From positions 1 through 58,688 of the forward strand of contig CAYWYG010000002.1 of assembly GCA_964462335.1 (NCBI GenBank): a stretch of 58,688 bases of DNA, written 5' to 3'. The notes below the pieces were generated by a model, which saw only the letters and a program-made list of their open reading frames with translations, did no database searches and had not been told where the DNA came from. Origin of the DNA: JAPUDQ01 sp964462335 (GTDB lineage Bacteria > Patescibacteriota > Saccharimonadia > Saccharimonadales > Saccharimonadaceae). The first letter of the stretch is position 1. Each line of letters opens with the position of its first letter. Below, in pieces: positions 42,249-51,491 of this stretch. The position numbers were made by a program, and so were the translations under genes.

Positions 42249-42764
42249 CTACAAACACTTTGAGCTACGTGCACACGTGATCGCACTCTGTGCAATCCCA
42301 TAAAAAAACGACACGAGCCACCATCCATAGAGCGCACAACCAATGACGGCTACCCATGCCGTCACCGTAACACCAAGTTTTCCGATAGAAACCGTAAATG
42401 CCTTATCCTTATTACCCATCACACGTTTCACTGAGTATACTTGCCATGCGACACTGACAACATTCCAAAGGACGATCGCCACGCCTAACATCGCTACCCC
42501 ATACGCCATGCCAATGAACGGCAAATACCCCAATACATCAGCTCTCGGCTCGACCGAACGAGCGTAGCTATCGAAACCAAACACAACAATTACGATAACT
42601 GCTACAAACACAAACGGGAACATCAGCTTGACTTTTGCTCGTGCGATAGCACGTACATCTGCGATGTTCTTTTTCACGCCTGCAGACAATTTCGAAGTAT
42701 TTTGTAACTCGTCCAGTCTATCTCTGTATTTTTTGACAGGCAACCAAAGCACAACGATACTCAA
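42249..42764 (-). CDS. Membrane protein upstream of UbiA
   Basis: 171 residues with four hydrophobic segments (near 48-64, 78-106, 126-145 and 146-160). No family is recognised. The start is TTG at 42764, 8 nt after a TATACC box; no ATG lies earlier in frame. It precedes the UbiA gene by 3 bp and is likely cotranscribed. Confidence 0.65.
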   Translation of the reverse strand: MSIVVLWLPVKKYRDRLDELQNTSKLSAGVKKNIADVRAIARAKVKLMFPFVFVAVIVIVVFGFDSYARSVEPRADVLGYLPFIGMAYGVAMLGVAIVLWNVVSVAWQVYSVKRVMGNKDKAFTVSIGKLGVTVTAWVAVIGCALYGWWLVSFFYGIAQSAITCARSSKCL

Positions 42765-42860
42765 TAGTATTGGTATAAGATTTGCTGCTATAGATGACTC
42801 ATCGATCGTAACCGTTACTATACAGCATAGACTGACCTATTATCAATATACACGGGCATG

Positions 42861-42866
42861 TATAAT
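42861..42866 (+). promoter_or_regulatory. -10 box, leaderless start of FKBP
   Basis: TATAAT, 7 nt before the ATG at 42874, with no Shine-Dalgarno sequence. Confidence 0.6.
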
Positions 42867-42873
42867 CAGGTTT

Positions 42874-43245
42874 ATGAAATACGAAGGCACAAAACTCAGC
42901 AAATTTGATCCAGTTGACCATATCGATCAACTTGAGATTATCGACCTAGAGGTCGGCACAGGCGATGAAGTCCAGCCTGGTGCGACAATCACCGCACATT
43001 ATACGGGTGCTCTTTGCAAAAATGGCATCATCTTTCAAAGCTCACATGATTTTGGCAAGCCAATTACATTTAGCCTAACCCAAGTAATCCGCGGCTGGAC
43101 CGATGGCGTACCCGGCATGCGCGTCGGCGGCTGGCGGCGGCTGATTATTCCTGCAGCGCAAGCCTACGGTGAGCGTAGCCCATCACCAAATATACCCGCC
43201 GGAAGCGATCTTGTGTTTGACATTGAGCTCATCGACATACGCTAG
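42874..43245 (+). CDS. FKBP-type peptidyl-prolyl isomerase
   Basis: 123 residues, a single FKBP domain without a signal peptide. GTGDEVQPGATITAHYTGALCKNGIIFQSS, VIRGWTDGVPGMRVGGWRRLIIPAAQAYGER and IPAGSDLVFDIELIDI are the canonical blocks. The aromatic pocket residues are mostly kept. It is expected to speed proline cis-trans isomerisation in the cytoplasm. The start is set at 42874, 7 nt after a TATAAT box. Confidence 0.93.
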   Translation: MKYEGTKLSKFDPVDHIDQLEIIDLEVGTGDEVQPGATITAHYTGALCKNGIIFQSSHDFGKPITFSLTQVIRGWTDGVPGMRVGGWRRLIIPAAQAYGERSPSPNIPAGSDLVFDIELIDIR

Positions 43246-43296
43246 TTCAGCAATTTCACTTACCCCTAGCCCGTAATAACTTCTCTGAGGGTCTGA

Positions 43297-44958
43297 CTAC
43301 GGCTTATCAACGGTAAACGTTGTCACGCCGACAGGGGTAGCTGCACCACTACTGTCGATCCCCGCGTACTGTCCTGCCATAGCTTCGCCACCAGGTAATT
43401 TTACCTTTTCACCTGGATGGATGCGATTGGGATTCTTGATGTGCGGATTGAGCTCGCGGATTTTATTCAGATCGGTACCATACCTCTTTGCAATCTCAGT
43501 GAGATTATCACCTGCAATAACCGTGTGTTCGACAGATATTTTTGTGGCTGACGGATATGGTGATCCCTGCGAGGCAACAGCATCACCGAGCTCAGAATGT
43601 TGTACTGTCACAATAGTACCGCCCGGTAATTTTATCTGTTCTCCAGCTTTGACTTTATTTAGATTCTTAATTTGGGGATTGAGCGCACGGATAGCTTTCA
43701 AATCAACACCATATTGTTTCGCGAGACGCGATAAGGTGTCGCCGACAGCAACTGTATAAGATGGGGGCAACTGTATACTCACTGGCGCAAGTGCATCATT
43801 GGCATATTTTACAGCGTTTGTCGTATCGACATCATTGCTGTAGTCTTCGGTAAACTCCACCTGCTTGGGGCGAAACAAACCGAGGAATGAGCTCACAAAC
43901 CCAGGCATTCTTGACTCGCCTTGACCAGCACGCCTGCGATCTTCGGCGGCATTCGCCAAATCCACCTGTGCTGCCATCGCCTTATTTGCCAGAGCGTGGT
44001 CCTCGCTACTATTATAGACAGCATCGAGATTTACTTGCGGCGCTTCACCGCCCGGAATTTTTATCTGCTGACCAGTGCGGATCAGATTTATATTCGTGAT
44101 ATCCGGGTTAAGTGTACGTAGCTCCTGAAGACTAACTCCGTATTTCTGCGCAATTTTGGTGAGATTGTCGCCTGCGGCAACAACATGTGACGATGCAGGG
44201 GGGACAACAGGTGTGCCGTACTCACCTGCTGCCGCCATCCCTATCGCATCATGTGATTGCAGGGCTTCATCTAACTGTTGTCGCTCTCTCGCGGCAGCTA
44301 TTTGCGCACGCGCCATCTTCTCATCCTCGATTTCTTTTGGAGTGAGAGCTCGAGGAGTTGCGGCTGCTTGGGCGGCAAATCTCCTGCTCTCTACCATATC
44401 GTATTCCTCGGAGGAGGGCGTTGTCTGATACGACTGCTGAAATGTAGTCGCTCGTTCTTGCTGACGCTGTGCAGCAAACGCCTCAGCGCTTCTTTGATCG
44501 CTCGCTTGCTGAAGAGCGACAGCATTTGCAGAGTTACGATCTTCTATGCGCGTAATTCGTTGGTCATTTCTATCCATACGATCACTTGCTCGAGCTACTT
44601 GTTGTGCAGCGGCCTGAGCAGCCTGTTCTTCCGCTCTCTGCGCCGCGACTACATTGCTCGTATTACGCAAGTCGGTTTTTTCGATACGCCGTTCATTTTT
44701 ATCTGCACGATCACGCACCCTAGCTGATTGTTGCGCAGCTTGAGCAGCTTGTTCATTCGCCTTCTGAGTCGCAACTGCATTGGCAGTATTGCGTACTTCG
44801 GTTTTTTCGATACGTTTTTCAACCGCAGATCGTTTTGAAGTACTATGGTTTACCTTGAGCACTCCTTTAGAGTGCGAGGAGGAGCCTTTCGACGGCACAG
44901 CCGGTGCAGCCGACCTGCTACCGCCATCATCCTCAAAAATACGCGTCATGTGCCTCAT
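43297..44958 (-). CDS. Triple-LysM protein with coiled-coil repeats and no signal peptide
   Basis: 553 residues. The N-terminal third has three tandem repeats of about 43 residues (xRIEKTxxRNTxNxVAxQ...EQAAQAA...DRxDxNE) that form a charged coiled coil. Three LysM domains follow (HVVAAGDNLTKIAQKYG; YTVAVGDTLSRLAKQYG; HTVIAGDNLTEIAKRYG), each ending in IKxPGG. The start at 44958 is supported by GAAAGGATAT upstream. Neither this start nor the longer ORF has a signal peptide or membrane span, which is odd for a glycan-binding protein. The gene is divergent from an ABC exporter. Confidence 0.87.
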   Translation of the reverse strand: MRHMTRIFEDDGGSRSAAPAVPSKGSSSHSKGVLKVNHSTSKRSAVEKRIEKTEVRNTANAVATQKANEQAAQAAQQSARVRDRADKNERRIEKTDLRNTSNVVAAQRAEEQAAQAAAQQVARASDRMDRNDQRITRIEDRNSANAVALQQASDQRSAEAFAAQRQQERATTFQQSYQTTPSSEEYDMVESRRFAAQAAATPRALTPKEIEDEKMARAQIAAARERQQLDEALQSHDAIGMAAAGEYGTPVVPPASSHVVAAGDNLTKIAQKYGVSLQELRTLNPDITNINLIRTGQQIKIPGGEAPQVNLDAVYNSSEDHALANKAMAAQVDLANAAEDRRRAGQGESRMPGFVSSFLGLFRPKQVEFTEDYSNDVDTTNAVKYANDALAPVSIQLPPSYTVAVGDTLSRLAKQYGVDLKAIRALNPQIKNLNKVKAGEQIKLPGGTIVTVQHSELGDAVASQGSPYPSATKISVEHTVIAGDNLTEIAKRYGTDLNKIRELNPHIKNPNRIHPGEKVKLPGGEAMAGQYAGIDSSGAATPVGVTTFTVDKP

Positions 44959-45118
44959 GCCAATATATCCTTTCGTTATTTTATGGTATGTTGTATCGTT
45001 TTCCCTCGCCATGCTCCCACAAAGCATATGCGGTATTCTTACAAAATAGACTATATCCTCTCGATAAATTATTGTCAAACTATCTCTCGATACCGTAACG
45101 ACAATCATATAAAGTCTT

Positions 45119-45124
45119 GTATAC
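45119..45124 (+). promoter_or_regulatory. -10 box of the ABC transporter and six-codon leader
   Basis: TATACT, followed by a leader that contains a tiny ORF (45142-45162: ATG GGA AAA CGT ACA GCA TAA). Its stop overlaps the transporter start as TAATG, so translation may be coupled. Confidence 0.45.
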
Positions 45125-45160
45125 TAAAAGCATAAGATTCATGGGAAAACGTACAGCATA

Positions 45161-47347
45161 ATGCAAAAACTTTACGAAGCTATCGATATGGCTATTGCAA
45201 GTGGTGTCCCGCCGAATATGCTGCCCGATGTACTGACGGGTTTGGGATGGCCAAGGGGTATGGTGAACCAAGCTGTTGACGCATGGCGGCAAACTAGAGG
45301 CATACAGACAATTAAAACTGATTTTAAAACCTGGTTAAAAAAATACCAGAAGCGGACTCGCCCAGCAATCGCTGTAGTCGTCATCATTGGGCTTATCGAA
45401 GCAAGTGTCATGTTGCTCAAGCCATGGCCAACAAAAATCATGGCGGACTCAGCATTCAATACCATACCTGCCCCAGGTCCGCTGGAAGTATTTACGGGTA
45501 AACCTGAACTTATCGCTATCACCGCCCTGATGTCGATAGTGTTGTTTCTTATCGGAGCTGCAATCTCATGGTTTAGCGACGTGCTGTTGCTAAAAATTGG
45601 GTTTTGGCTCAATCGATCTATCAAAGCAGAATCGTTAAATCATATCCTTCATCTGCCGCTATATCACCAAGAGCGCCTTGCAAAAGGTGATTATGTTTAC
45701 CGACAAAATGTCGTCACAAACAGCCTCTCCGATCTTGTGCTCGGTACGACCGCATCAATCATTAGCTCTGTCATCATGATCATTGGCGTACTCACAATTA
45801 TGTATAGCTTCAACCCTATGCTCACATTGGTATCGGTTGTACTCATGCCGTTACTCTACCTAACTATGAAAATGATCGCACCTCATATAGGAATCTATAG
45901 CCAGCAACTAACTGAAGTAAATAGCAAGACAGCGACTGCAATCAATGAGGCTGTCGATAACGCAGAGACAGTACAGGCATTTACATTAGAAGACAAGCAG
46001 CTACTCAAAGTTGATGCCCTATGGAAAGAGGGGTATCACTTAACCCGCAAGAGTCTTATGTGGGGCAATCTACTGGAGAACACCAATTCATTCCTCGTGA
46101 TTTTGGCAACATCCATCGTCATGTACTTTGGCGGTACAGCAGCGATGAGAGGTGAGATGACATTTGGTGAATTGCTCATTTTCATGACATATATGGGATA
46201 CCTCCTGGGGCCAATTGAGGGCCTCGTCAAGCAGATCACCACAAAATACCAAAAAATGATCGATGTCGGTCGTATTTACGAAGTTCTCAGTGATCATGAG
46301 AATATTGAAAATCTCCGTTCTGATCGCATGCTACCACCTGTCATCCAAGGTGTAGTCGACCTTCAAAATGTAAGCTACGCCTACAATGGTCAGATGGTTT
46401 TTCAGGGTCTCAATCTCCACATTGAGCAGGGGGAGAAGGTTGCGATCATCGGGCCAAGTGGCGGAGGAAAGAGTACTATCCTCAAGTTACTGCCACTCTT
46501 TATCACTCCCGATTCCGGACGCATCCTATTTGATGGTATCGATACGCAAACCGTATCCCTGCAGCAGCTACGTAGGAAAATCGCATGGGTTAGCCAAACA
46601 CCACAACTGTTTGACGGTACGATCGTGGAAAATATTTACGATGGCGACGTTTACCGTCAAATCGGTATCGAAGAAGTAACCTATGCGGTCAAGGTCGCAA
46701 ACGTCTTAGAATTCGCTGTGAAGATGCCCCTTGGTATTAATTCACCTACGGGCGAAAATGGTGGATCTCTTAGTGGCGGACAGCGCCAACGCGTCGCAAT
46801 CGCCAGATCACTCATTAAGCAGGCTCCTATCCTCTGTCTAGATGAGCCGACAGCCGCCCTCGACGCGAAAAGTGAGAATTACATCCGTGATTCTCTCAAA
46901 GAGATTATTGTCGATAAAACAGTCCTCATGGTAACTCACCGTAAATCCCTACTAGCACTCATGGACACTATATACGTACTTGAAGACGGGATACTACGCA
47001 ACGTCAATGAATTGGGCGGGCTTGACGTATATCTACAAAGACTCGAAGGTGTCAATGATGCAATTATTCAACAGCAAATCATGGAAGAACAAGCGTTCGT
47101 CGTACCAGAGATCGTCAACGAACATGTTGGCCTCGTGCCGGATTCACTTCCTGTTATGCAGTCAGTCGCTGTTGCTGATGTCGCGCCAGAGTTTGCCGAT
47201 ACGTCATCGCATATTTTCATGCCGCTTTCGTCAGACCAACGCGACACGATATCTTCGTCGCAACCACAAGATGATATAAGCCAAGAAGATGAATCGGATG
47301 ATCCTTCCGAAGACGAAGAAGTTGTGATCGACCTTCATAAAAAATAA
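45161..47347 (+). CDS. ABC exporter, fused membrane and ATPase domains
   Basis: 728 residues. A soluble N-terminal helical segment (about 1-60) precedes a six-span exporter domain (about 65-370). The nucleotide-binding domain has Walker A GPSGGGKST near 430, the signature LSGGQRQR near 537, Walker B ILCLDEPTAALD near 557, and the switch His in MVTHRKS. The last 80 residues are acidic and probably disordered. It should work as a dimer and export a lipid, drug or peptide (substrate unknown). A tiny leader ORF ends on its start codon. Confidence 0.93.
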   Translation: MQKLYEAIDMAIASGVPPNMLPDVLTGLGWPRGMVNQAVDAWRQTRGIQTIKTDFKTWLKKYQKRTRPAIAVVVIIGLIEASVMLLKPWPTKIMADSAFNTIPAPGPLEVFTGKPELIAITALMSIVLFLIGAAISWFSDVLLLKIGFWLNRSIKAESLNHILHLPLYHQERLAKGDYVYRQNVVTNSLSDLVLGTTASIISSVIMIIGVLTIMYSFNPMLTLVSVVLMPLLYLTMKMIAPHIGIYSQQLTEVNSKTATAINEAVDNAETVQAFTLEDKQLLKVDALWKEGYHLTRKSLMWGNLLENTNSFLVILATSIVMYFGGTAAMRGEMTFGELLIFMTYMGYLLGPIEGLVKQITTKYQKMIDVGRIYEVLSDHENIENLRSDRMLPPVIQGVVDLQNVSYAYNGQMVFQGLNLHIEQGEKVAIIGPSGGGKSTILKLLPLFITPDSGRILFDGIDTQTVSLQQLRRKIAWVSQTPQLFDGTIVENIYDGDVYRQIGIEEVTYAVKVANVLEFAVKMPLGINSPTGENGGSLSGGQRQRVAIARSLIKQAPILCLDEPTAALDAKSENYIRDSLKEIIVDKTVLMVTHRKSLLALMDTIYVLEDGILRNVNELGGLDVYLQRLEGVNDAIIQQQIMEEQAFVVPEIVNEHVGLVPDSLPVMQSVAVADVAPEFADTSSHIFMPLSSDQRDTISSSQPQDDISQEDESDDPSEDEEVVIDLHKK

Positions 47348-47360
47348 GTGGCGTACCGTG

Positions 47361-48152
47361 TTATGATTTTTCTTCGACCAACATCAGTCGGGTGCGATGG
47401 TGCTTCGTATCGAACACTGTCGCACCATAGCTGATCAATCTATGCGTGTCTTCGGCCAGAGTTTGGTTGATAGCAAATAGCTTATCCGGATCAACAGGCT
47501 CTACAACCGTGACAGTATAGACAGGCATACCGATACAACGTGCGAAGACACGCTCGGTCTGCGCACCTAGCGAAGTATCGGGATCGATCAGGCGTATCAT
47601 TCGGCTCATCGGTCGGATCGTAAATTCTTTTTCATATAGCTTTGCAAATGTCGCGCCCATCGTGAAGTAATGCTCGGCACGTTTTTCTGGCGTCTCGGCA
47701 GAGTTAAACATCGTCATATCGACACCTGCATGCTCAAATGCGATACGATGCCGCGAACGCACGACATCGATATCATCACTATCACTCAGCCGTAAACCAC
47801 CCAATACCATGAGCCAAAATTCGAGATACTCAGATTGCTTCCATCCCGTATACCCAAGACTAAACGGTTCTATGGATGTCTGCGGCGTGATTTGATTGTC
47901 ATCAGCTAGTTGGTTGGCAAGCAATATCGCCGATGTCGTATTGCGCTCGATGATATCCTCGAGCTTTTGATTACGTGGATCATGCAGGTGACCGCCACTG
48001 GTGACAGCTGTACTCAAGTACGTTTCACGCGTCAACCCAAGCGACGTCTCCACTCGCAAAAAATACCGATACGCTTCGTAAGGGTCCCACTTTTCACGGA
48101 GCACCTTCACTGTGAGATCCCGTAACAGCGGACGATAAGAAAACATCGACAT
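47361..48152 (-). CDS. Conserved-looking soluble protein of unknown function
   Basis: 263 residues, no signal peptide or span, mixed alpha/beta content. Segments such as VTSGGHLHDPRNQKLEDI and RPMSRMIRLIDPDTSLGAQTERVFARC look ordered, but I do not recognise a family. Two close start codons exist (48152 and 48146); a TACAAT box lies 8 nt before the first. It converges with the ABC transporter gene, 13 bp away. Confidence 0.72.
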   Translation of the reverse strand: MSMFSYRPLLRDLTVKVLREKWDPYEAYRYFLRVETSLGLTRETYLSTAVTSGGHLHDPRNQKLEDIIERNTTSAILLANQLADDNQITPQTSIEPFSLGYTGWKQSEYLEFWLMVLGGLRLSDSDDIDVVRSRHRIAFEHAGVDMTMFNSAETPEKRAEHYFTMGATFAKLYEKEFTIRPMSRMIRLIDPDTSLGAQTERVFARCIGMPVYTVTVVEPVDPDKLFAINQTLAEDTHRLISYGATVFDTKHHRTRLMLVEEKS

Positions 48153-48214
48153 ATGTGTCTATTGTATGCCTCTGCCACCCCCACCTCAAGCATGAGCGAT
48201 TTCCTTTTGACATG

Positions 48215-49381
48215 TCATGTATCGTGAACATTATTTAGCTCTCTATCACTAAACAGTTCTACATATGCCTCGTAGCGAAAGAGCCTATTTCTTTCGTAGC
48301 CCGTTATTTCTTTTATCAATCCTATGCGCACAAGCTCACCGATAAGTGTATTTGCCGACTGAGGTGTGATGTGTAAATAGTCCGCCGACCGCGCGACAGA
48401 AAGCACTGGCTGCTGATACATGTATTCTACTAACCTATTGGCCTTTTCAGCGCGTTTGCCAAGTTGCATGAGTGAGCTCGCTGTCTCAGAGCGTAACTGC
48501 ATGATCGATTGAAGCGTTGCGATAGCCTTTTTTGATGTCTCATTCACACCTACCAAGAAGAATCGGAGCCACTGCTCTATATCGTTTGAGCGTCGAACGA
48601 TTGTCAGTGAATCATAATAATCCTGTCTGTGCATCTCAAAAAACTGCGATATATACAGCACGGGTTTATCAAGCATGCGCTGTTGCATGAGGTAGAGAAT
48701 TATCAACAACCTCCCAAGACGCCCATTGCCATCGAGATAAGGATGGATGCTCTCAAACTGATAATGGGCAAACGCCGCCTTGACTAAGACCGGTGTCGTG
48801 AGATTATCTTCATTGAGATACTTCTCAAGATCACTCAATAGCTCGGACAAATGCTGATTGTGCGGAGGGATAAACTTCGCATCACGCAGAGTAGCGCCGC
48901 CTATCCAGTTTTGCGACTCCCGTATATTACCTGGCTGTTTCGCGGCACCGCGCACACCACGCAGTAATATGCGATGAGTCTCACTCAGCAAGCGGCCTAT
49001 AAGGGGCAGCCCATTGAGCTCTTCGATAGCATACTTCATCGCAGCAATATAGTTCTGAACTTCGTGCCAGTCGTCCCTTTTTTCGGGGGCAATATCTTTT
49101 TCACTCATCAATGCTTCACCCATGTTTGTCCTGGTCCCCTCAATCTTGCTTGAGGCAGTTGCTTCTTTCGTCTCATGCATTCGGATAAAATAATCAATAT
49201 CAGGTACAAAACGCGCATACGCGTTGAGTTCTCCGAGACTATGTGTCGCTTCTTCAAGGAGTCTATTGAGTTTTGGATCTTCCGCTACATATGTCGTCGG
49301 CAAGAGCGATGGTAAAAAATAGGTATACTCACCGCTTGTATTGGCATTGTGTTTTCGACATGTCCCGGCTATATATGTCAT
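48215..49381 (-). CDS. Fic domain protein with winged-helix C-terminus
   Basis: 388 residues. The Fic motif HPYLDGNGRLGR lies near residues 212-223 and holds the catalytic His, metal-binding Asp and phosphate-binding Arg, so it should transfer AMP or another nucleotide moiety to a protein hydroxyl. Upstream, SSKIEGTR (near 76-83) is the class II inhibitory helix (S/T-x-x-x-E-G/N) whose Glu blocks ATP binding. The last 80 residues form a winged helix (SVARSADYLHITPQSANTLIGELVRIGLIKEI) that may bind the palindrome upstream of the gene. The start at 49381 (MTYIAG) lies 7 nt after a TAAACT box. Confidence 0.92.
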   Translation of the reverse strand: MTYIAGTCRKHNANTSGEYTYFLPSLLPTTYVAEDPKLNRLLEEATHSLGELNAYARFVPDIDYFIRMHETKEATASSKIEGTRTNMGEALMSEKDIAPEKRDDWHEVQNYIAAMKYAIEELNGLPLIGRLLSETHRILLRGVRGAAKQPGNIRESQNWIGGATLRDAKFIPPHNQHLSELLSDLEKYLNEDNLTTPVLVKAAFAHYQFESIHPYLDGNGRLGRLLIILYLMQQRMLDKPVLYISQFFEMHRQDYYDSLTIVRRSNDIEQWLRFFLVGVNETSKKAIATLQSIMQLRSETASSLMQLGKRAEKANRLVEYMYQQPVLSVARSADYLHITPQSANTLIGELVRIGLIKEITGYERNRLFRYEAYVELFSDRELNNVHDT

Positions 49382-49388
49382 AGATATA

Positions 49389-49416
49389 AGTTTACACAAA
49401 AATATACATATGTAAA
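49389..49416 (-). promoter_or_regulatory. Promoter of the Fic gene
   Basis: On the minus strand the -35 box TTTACA (49411-49416) and the -10 box TAAACT (49389-49394) are 16 bp apart. The gap to the ATG is 7 nt (leaderless). The -35 lies inside the operator palindrome. Confidence 0.6.
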
Positions 49417-49443
49417 GTTATTTATCAAACTTTACATATGTAT
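49404..49443. promoter_or_regulatory. 16-bp inverted repeat, putative operator of the Fic gene
   Basis: ATACATATGTAAAGTT (49404-49419) and AACTTTACATATGTAT (49428-49443) are perfect inverted repeats around an 8-bp spacer. They cover the -35 box of the Fic promoter. The winged-helix domain of the Fic protein is the obvious candidate to bind it. Confidence 0.7.
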
Positions 49444-49464
49444 AAACATACGAAAAGTTCCACA

Positions 49465-49502
49465 TACAGTAAAATAGCGCCATTCGACGCTATTTTACTG
49501 TA
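49465..49502 (-). terminator. Intrinsic terminator after dnaK
   Basis: TACAGTAAAATAGCG and CGCTATTTTACTGTA are perfect 15-bp arms around CATTCGA's 8-nt loop. It lies 9 bp after the dnaK stop. Confidence 0.8.
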
Positions 49503-49511
49503 TAACGCCAC

Positions 49512-51410
49512 CTATTTCTCGTCGACGACTTCGCCTTCGACCGGTTCGTCTTTGCCTGATGCTTCTTCTTTCTTCTTTCCACCCTCTTCCTTCTGGCTCG
49601 CATCTTCAGATGCAGCCTGATACATCTTCGCCCCGATCGGCATAATCACGTCGTTGAGTGCCTTCACGGCAGCTTCAAGCTCGTCTTTGCTCTCAGAATT
49701 TACTTTTTCCTCAGCTGCTTTCACAGCGTCTTCGATGACTTTTTTGTCGTCATCGCTAATCTTGTCTTTGAAATCGTCAGGCATTTTCTTGGCCTGGTAG
49801 ATGGCGTTTTCAAGCTGGTTTTTTGCATCGACCGCCTCACGCTTTTTCTTGTCTTCGTCGGCGTGCATCTCAGCTTCTTTTTGCGCTTTTTCGATGTCGT
49901 CTTTGCTCATGTTGCCAGAGTTTTGGATGGTGATCGATTGCTCTTTACTAGTACCCTTGTCCTTGGCTGTCACGTTCAAGATACCGTTGGCATCGAGGTT
50001 AAACGTCACTTCGATCTGCGGCACGCCACGCGGTGCTGGTGCGATACCATCGAGGATAAATTTGCCGAGAGATTTGTTGTCATTGGCAAACTCACGCTCA
50101 CCCTGAAGTACGTGGATCTCGACCTGAGGCTGGTTATCGGCAGCGGTGCTAAATGTCTCGCTCTTACTCGTCGGAATCGTGGTGTTGCGTTCGATCAGTT
50201 TTGTCGTCACGCCGCCCATCGTCTCGATACCCAAGGAAAGTGGTGTCACGTCGAGGAGTAGCACATCTTTGACGTCACCTGCCAGCACACCACCTTGGAT
50301 AGCCGCGCCAATCGCGACAACTTCGTCTGGGTTGACGCCCTGCATCGGGTCTTTGCCAAAAATCTTCTTCACTTTTTCGACAACTGCCGGCATACGGGTC
50401 ATACCACCGACGAGGACAATCTCATCGATGTCACTTGCGGAGAGCCTGGCGTCTTTGAGTGCTTTTTGGACAGGCTCTTCAGTCTTGTCGATCAGGTCAG
50501 CAACAATCTCTTCGAGTTTGGCACGAGTAAGTGTGTACTCAAAGTGTTTCGGACCATCAGCATCAGCCGTGAGGAAGGGCAGGTTGATCTCAACTTGCGG
50601 TGTGCTACTGAGCTCTTTCTTGGCTTTTTCGGCTTCGTCTTTGAGGCGCTGCATGGCAGCGTTGTCGCCTTTGAGATCGATACCATCACTAGCCTTGAAT
50701 ACATCGAGGAAATGATTGACGATGCGGTTGTCGAAGTCTTCACCACCGAGGTGTGTGTCGCCATTGGTTGACTTCACTTCAAACACGCCATCACCCAGCT
50801 CGAGGATCGAGACGTCAAATGTACCGCCACCAAGGTCGAAGACCACGATCTTTTCCTCTTTGCCCTTGTCGAGACCGTAAGCCAAAGCGGCCGCAGTCGG
50901 CTCGTTGATGATACGCTTGACTTCGAGACCCGCGATCTTGCCAGCGTCTTTCGTCGCCTGGCGCTGTGAATCGTCGAAGTAGGCAGGCACCGTGATAACC
51001 GCTTCCGTGACTGGCTCACCGAGATGCTTCTCGGCGTCAGCCTTGAGCTTACTGAGCGTCATTGCGCTGATTTCTTCTGGCGTGTAATCTTTGTCGCCCA
51101 TCTTGACCGCGACACCATTGCCTTTTTTCACGATCTCAAACGGCATGATGTCATGATCTTTTTGTATCTCAGGGTCACCAAACTTACGCCCGATGAGACG
51201 CTTGACCCCGTAGATAGTGTTCTTTGCATTGGTTACACGCTGACGCTGTGCCAACTGACCAACGATACGCTCACCCTTTTTCGTAATCGCGACGACACTT
51301 GGTGTCGTGCGATTGCCCTCAGCGTTTGCGATGACGTCTGGCTTACCCGCCACCATATACGCCATTGCGCTGTTTGTCGTACCGAGATCGATTCCTATGA
51401 TTTTCCCCAT
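49512..51410 (-). CDS. dnaK: Chaperone DnaK (Hsp70)
   Basis: 632 residues, full length. The ATPase domain begins GKIIGIDLGTTNSAMAYM and has VFDLGGGTFDVSILE and IVLVGGMTRMPAV; the linker DVLLLDVTPLSLGIE and the substrate-binding domain follow, with a Glu/Lys-rich C-terminal lid ending in EGEVVDEK. The start at 51410 is preferred since AAGGAG is 8 nt before it; ATG 51416 is too close. Expression is under a CIRCE promoter and a second CIRCE-like element in the leader. Confidence 0.98.
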   Translation of the reverse strand: MGKIIGIDLGTTNSAMAYMVAGKPDVIANAEGNRTTPSVVAITKKGERIVGQLAQRQRVTNAKNTIYGVKRLIGRKFGDPEIQKDHDIMPFEIVKKGNGVAVKMGDKDYTPEEISAMTLSKLKADAEKHLGEPVTEAVITVPAYFDDSQRQATKDAGKIAGLEVKRIINEPTAAALAYGLDKGKEEKIVVFDLGGGTFDVSILELGDGVFEVKSTNGDTHLGGEDFDNRIVNHFLDVFKASDGIDLKGDNAAMQRLKDEAEKAKKELSSTPQVEINLPFLTADADGPKHFEYTLTRAKLEEIVADLIDKTEEPVQKALKDARLSASDIDEIVLVGGMTRMPAVVEKVKKIFGKDPMQGVNPDEVVAIGAAIQGGVLAGDVKDVLLLDVTPLSLGIETMGGVTTKLIERNTTIPTSKSETFSTAADNQPQVEIHVLQGEREFANDNKSLGKFILDGIAPAPRGVPQIEVTFNLDANGILNVTAKDKGTSKEQSITIQNSGNMSKDDIEKAQKEAEMHADEDKKKREAVDAKNQLENAIYQAKKMPDDFKDKISDDDKKVIEDAVKAAEEKVNSESKDELEAAVKALNDVIMPIGAKMYQAASEDASQKEEGGKKKEEASGKDEPVEGEVVDEK

Positions 51411-51453
51411 TGTCATTCTCCTTGTTACTTTGTTACTTTCCGCTTGTGCGATT

Positions 51454-51480
51454 TTGGCACTCCTCGCAGTACAGTGCCAA
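51454..51480. promoter_or_regulatory. Degenerate second CIRCE in dnaK leader
   Basis: TTGGCACTC, a 9-bp spacer, CAGTGCCAA: 15 of 18 arm positions match CIRCE, with the right spacing. It lies just after the predicted transcription start, so it could also fold as an RNA hairpin. Confidence 0.6.
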
Positions 51481-51491
51481 TTTATACACCC

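Noticed and set aside
44959..45108. Longer N-terminus of the LysM protein
   Set aside because: It has no signal peptide or ribosome binding site, whereas GAAAGGATAT lies in front of 44958.
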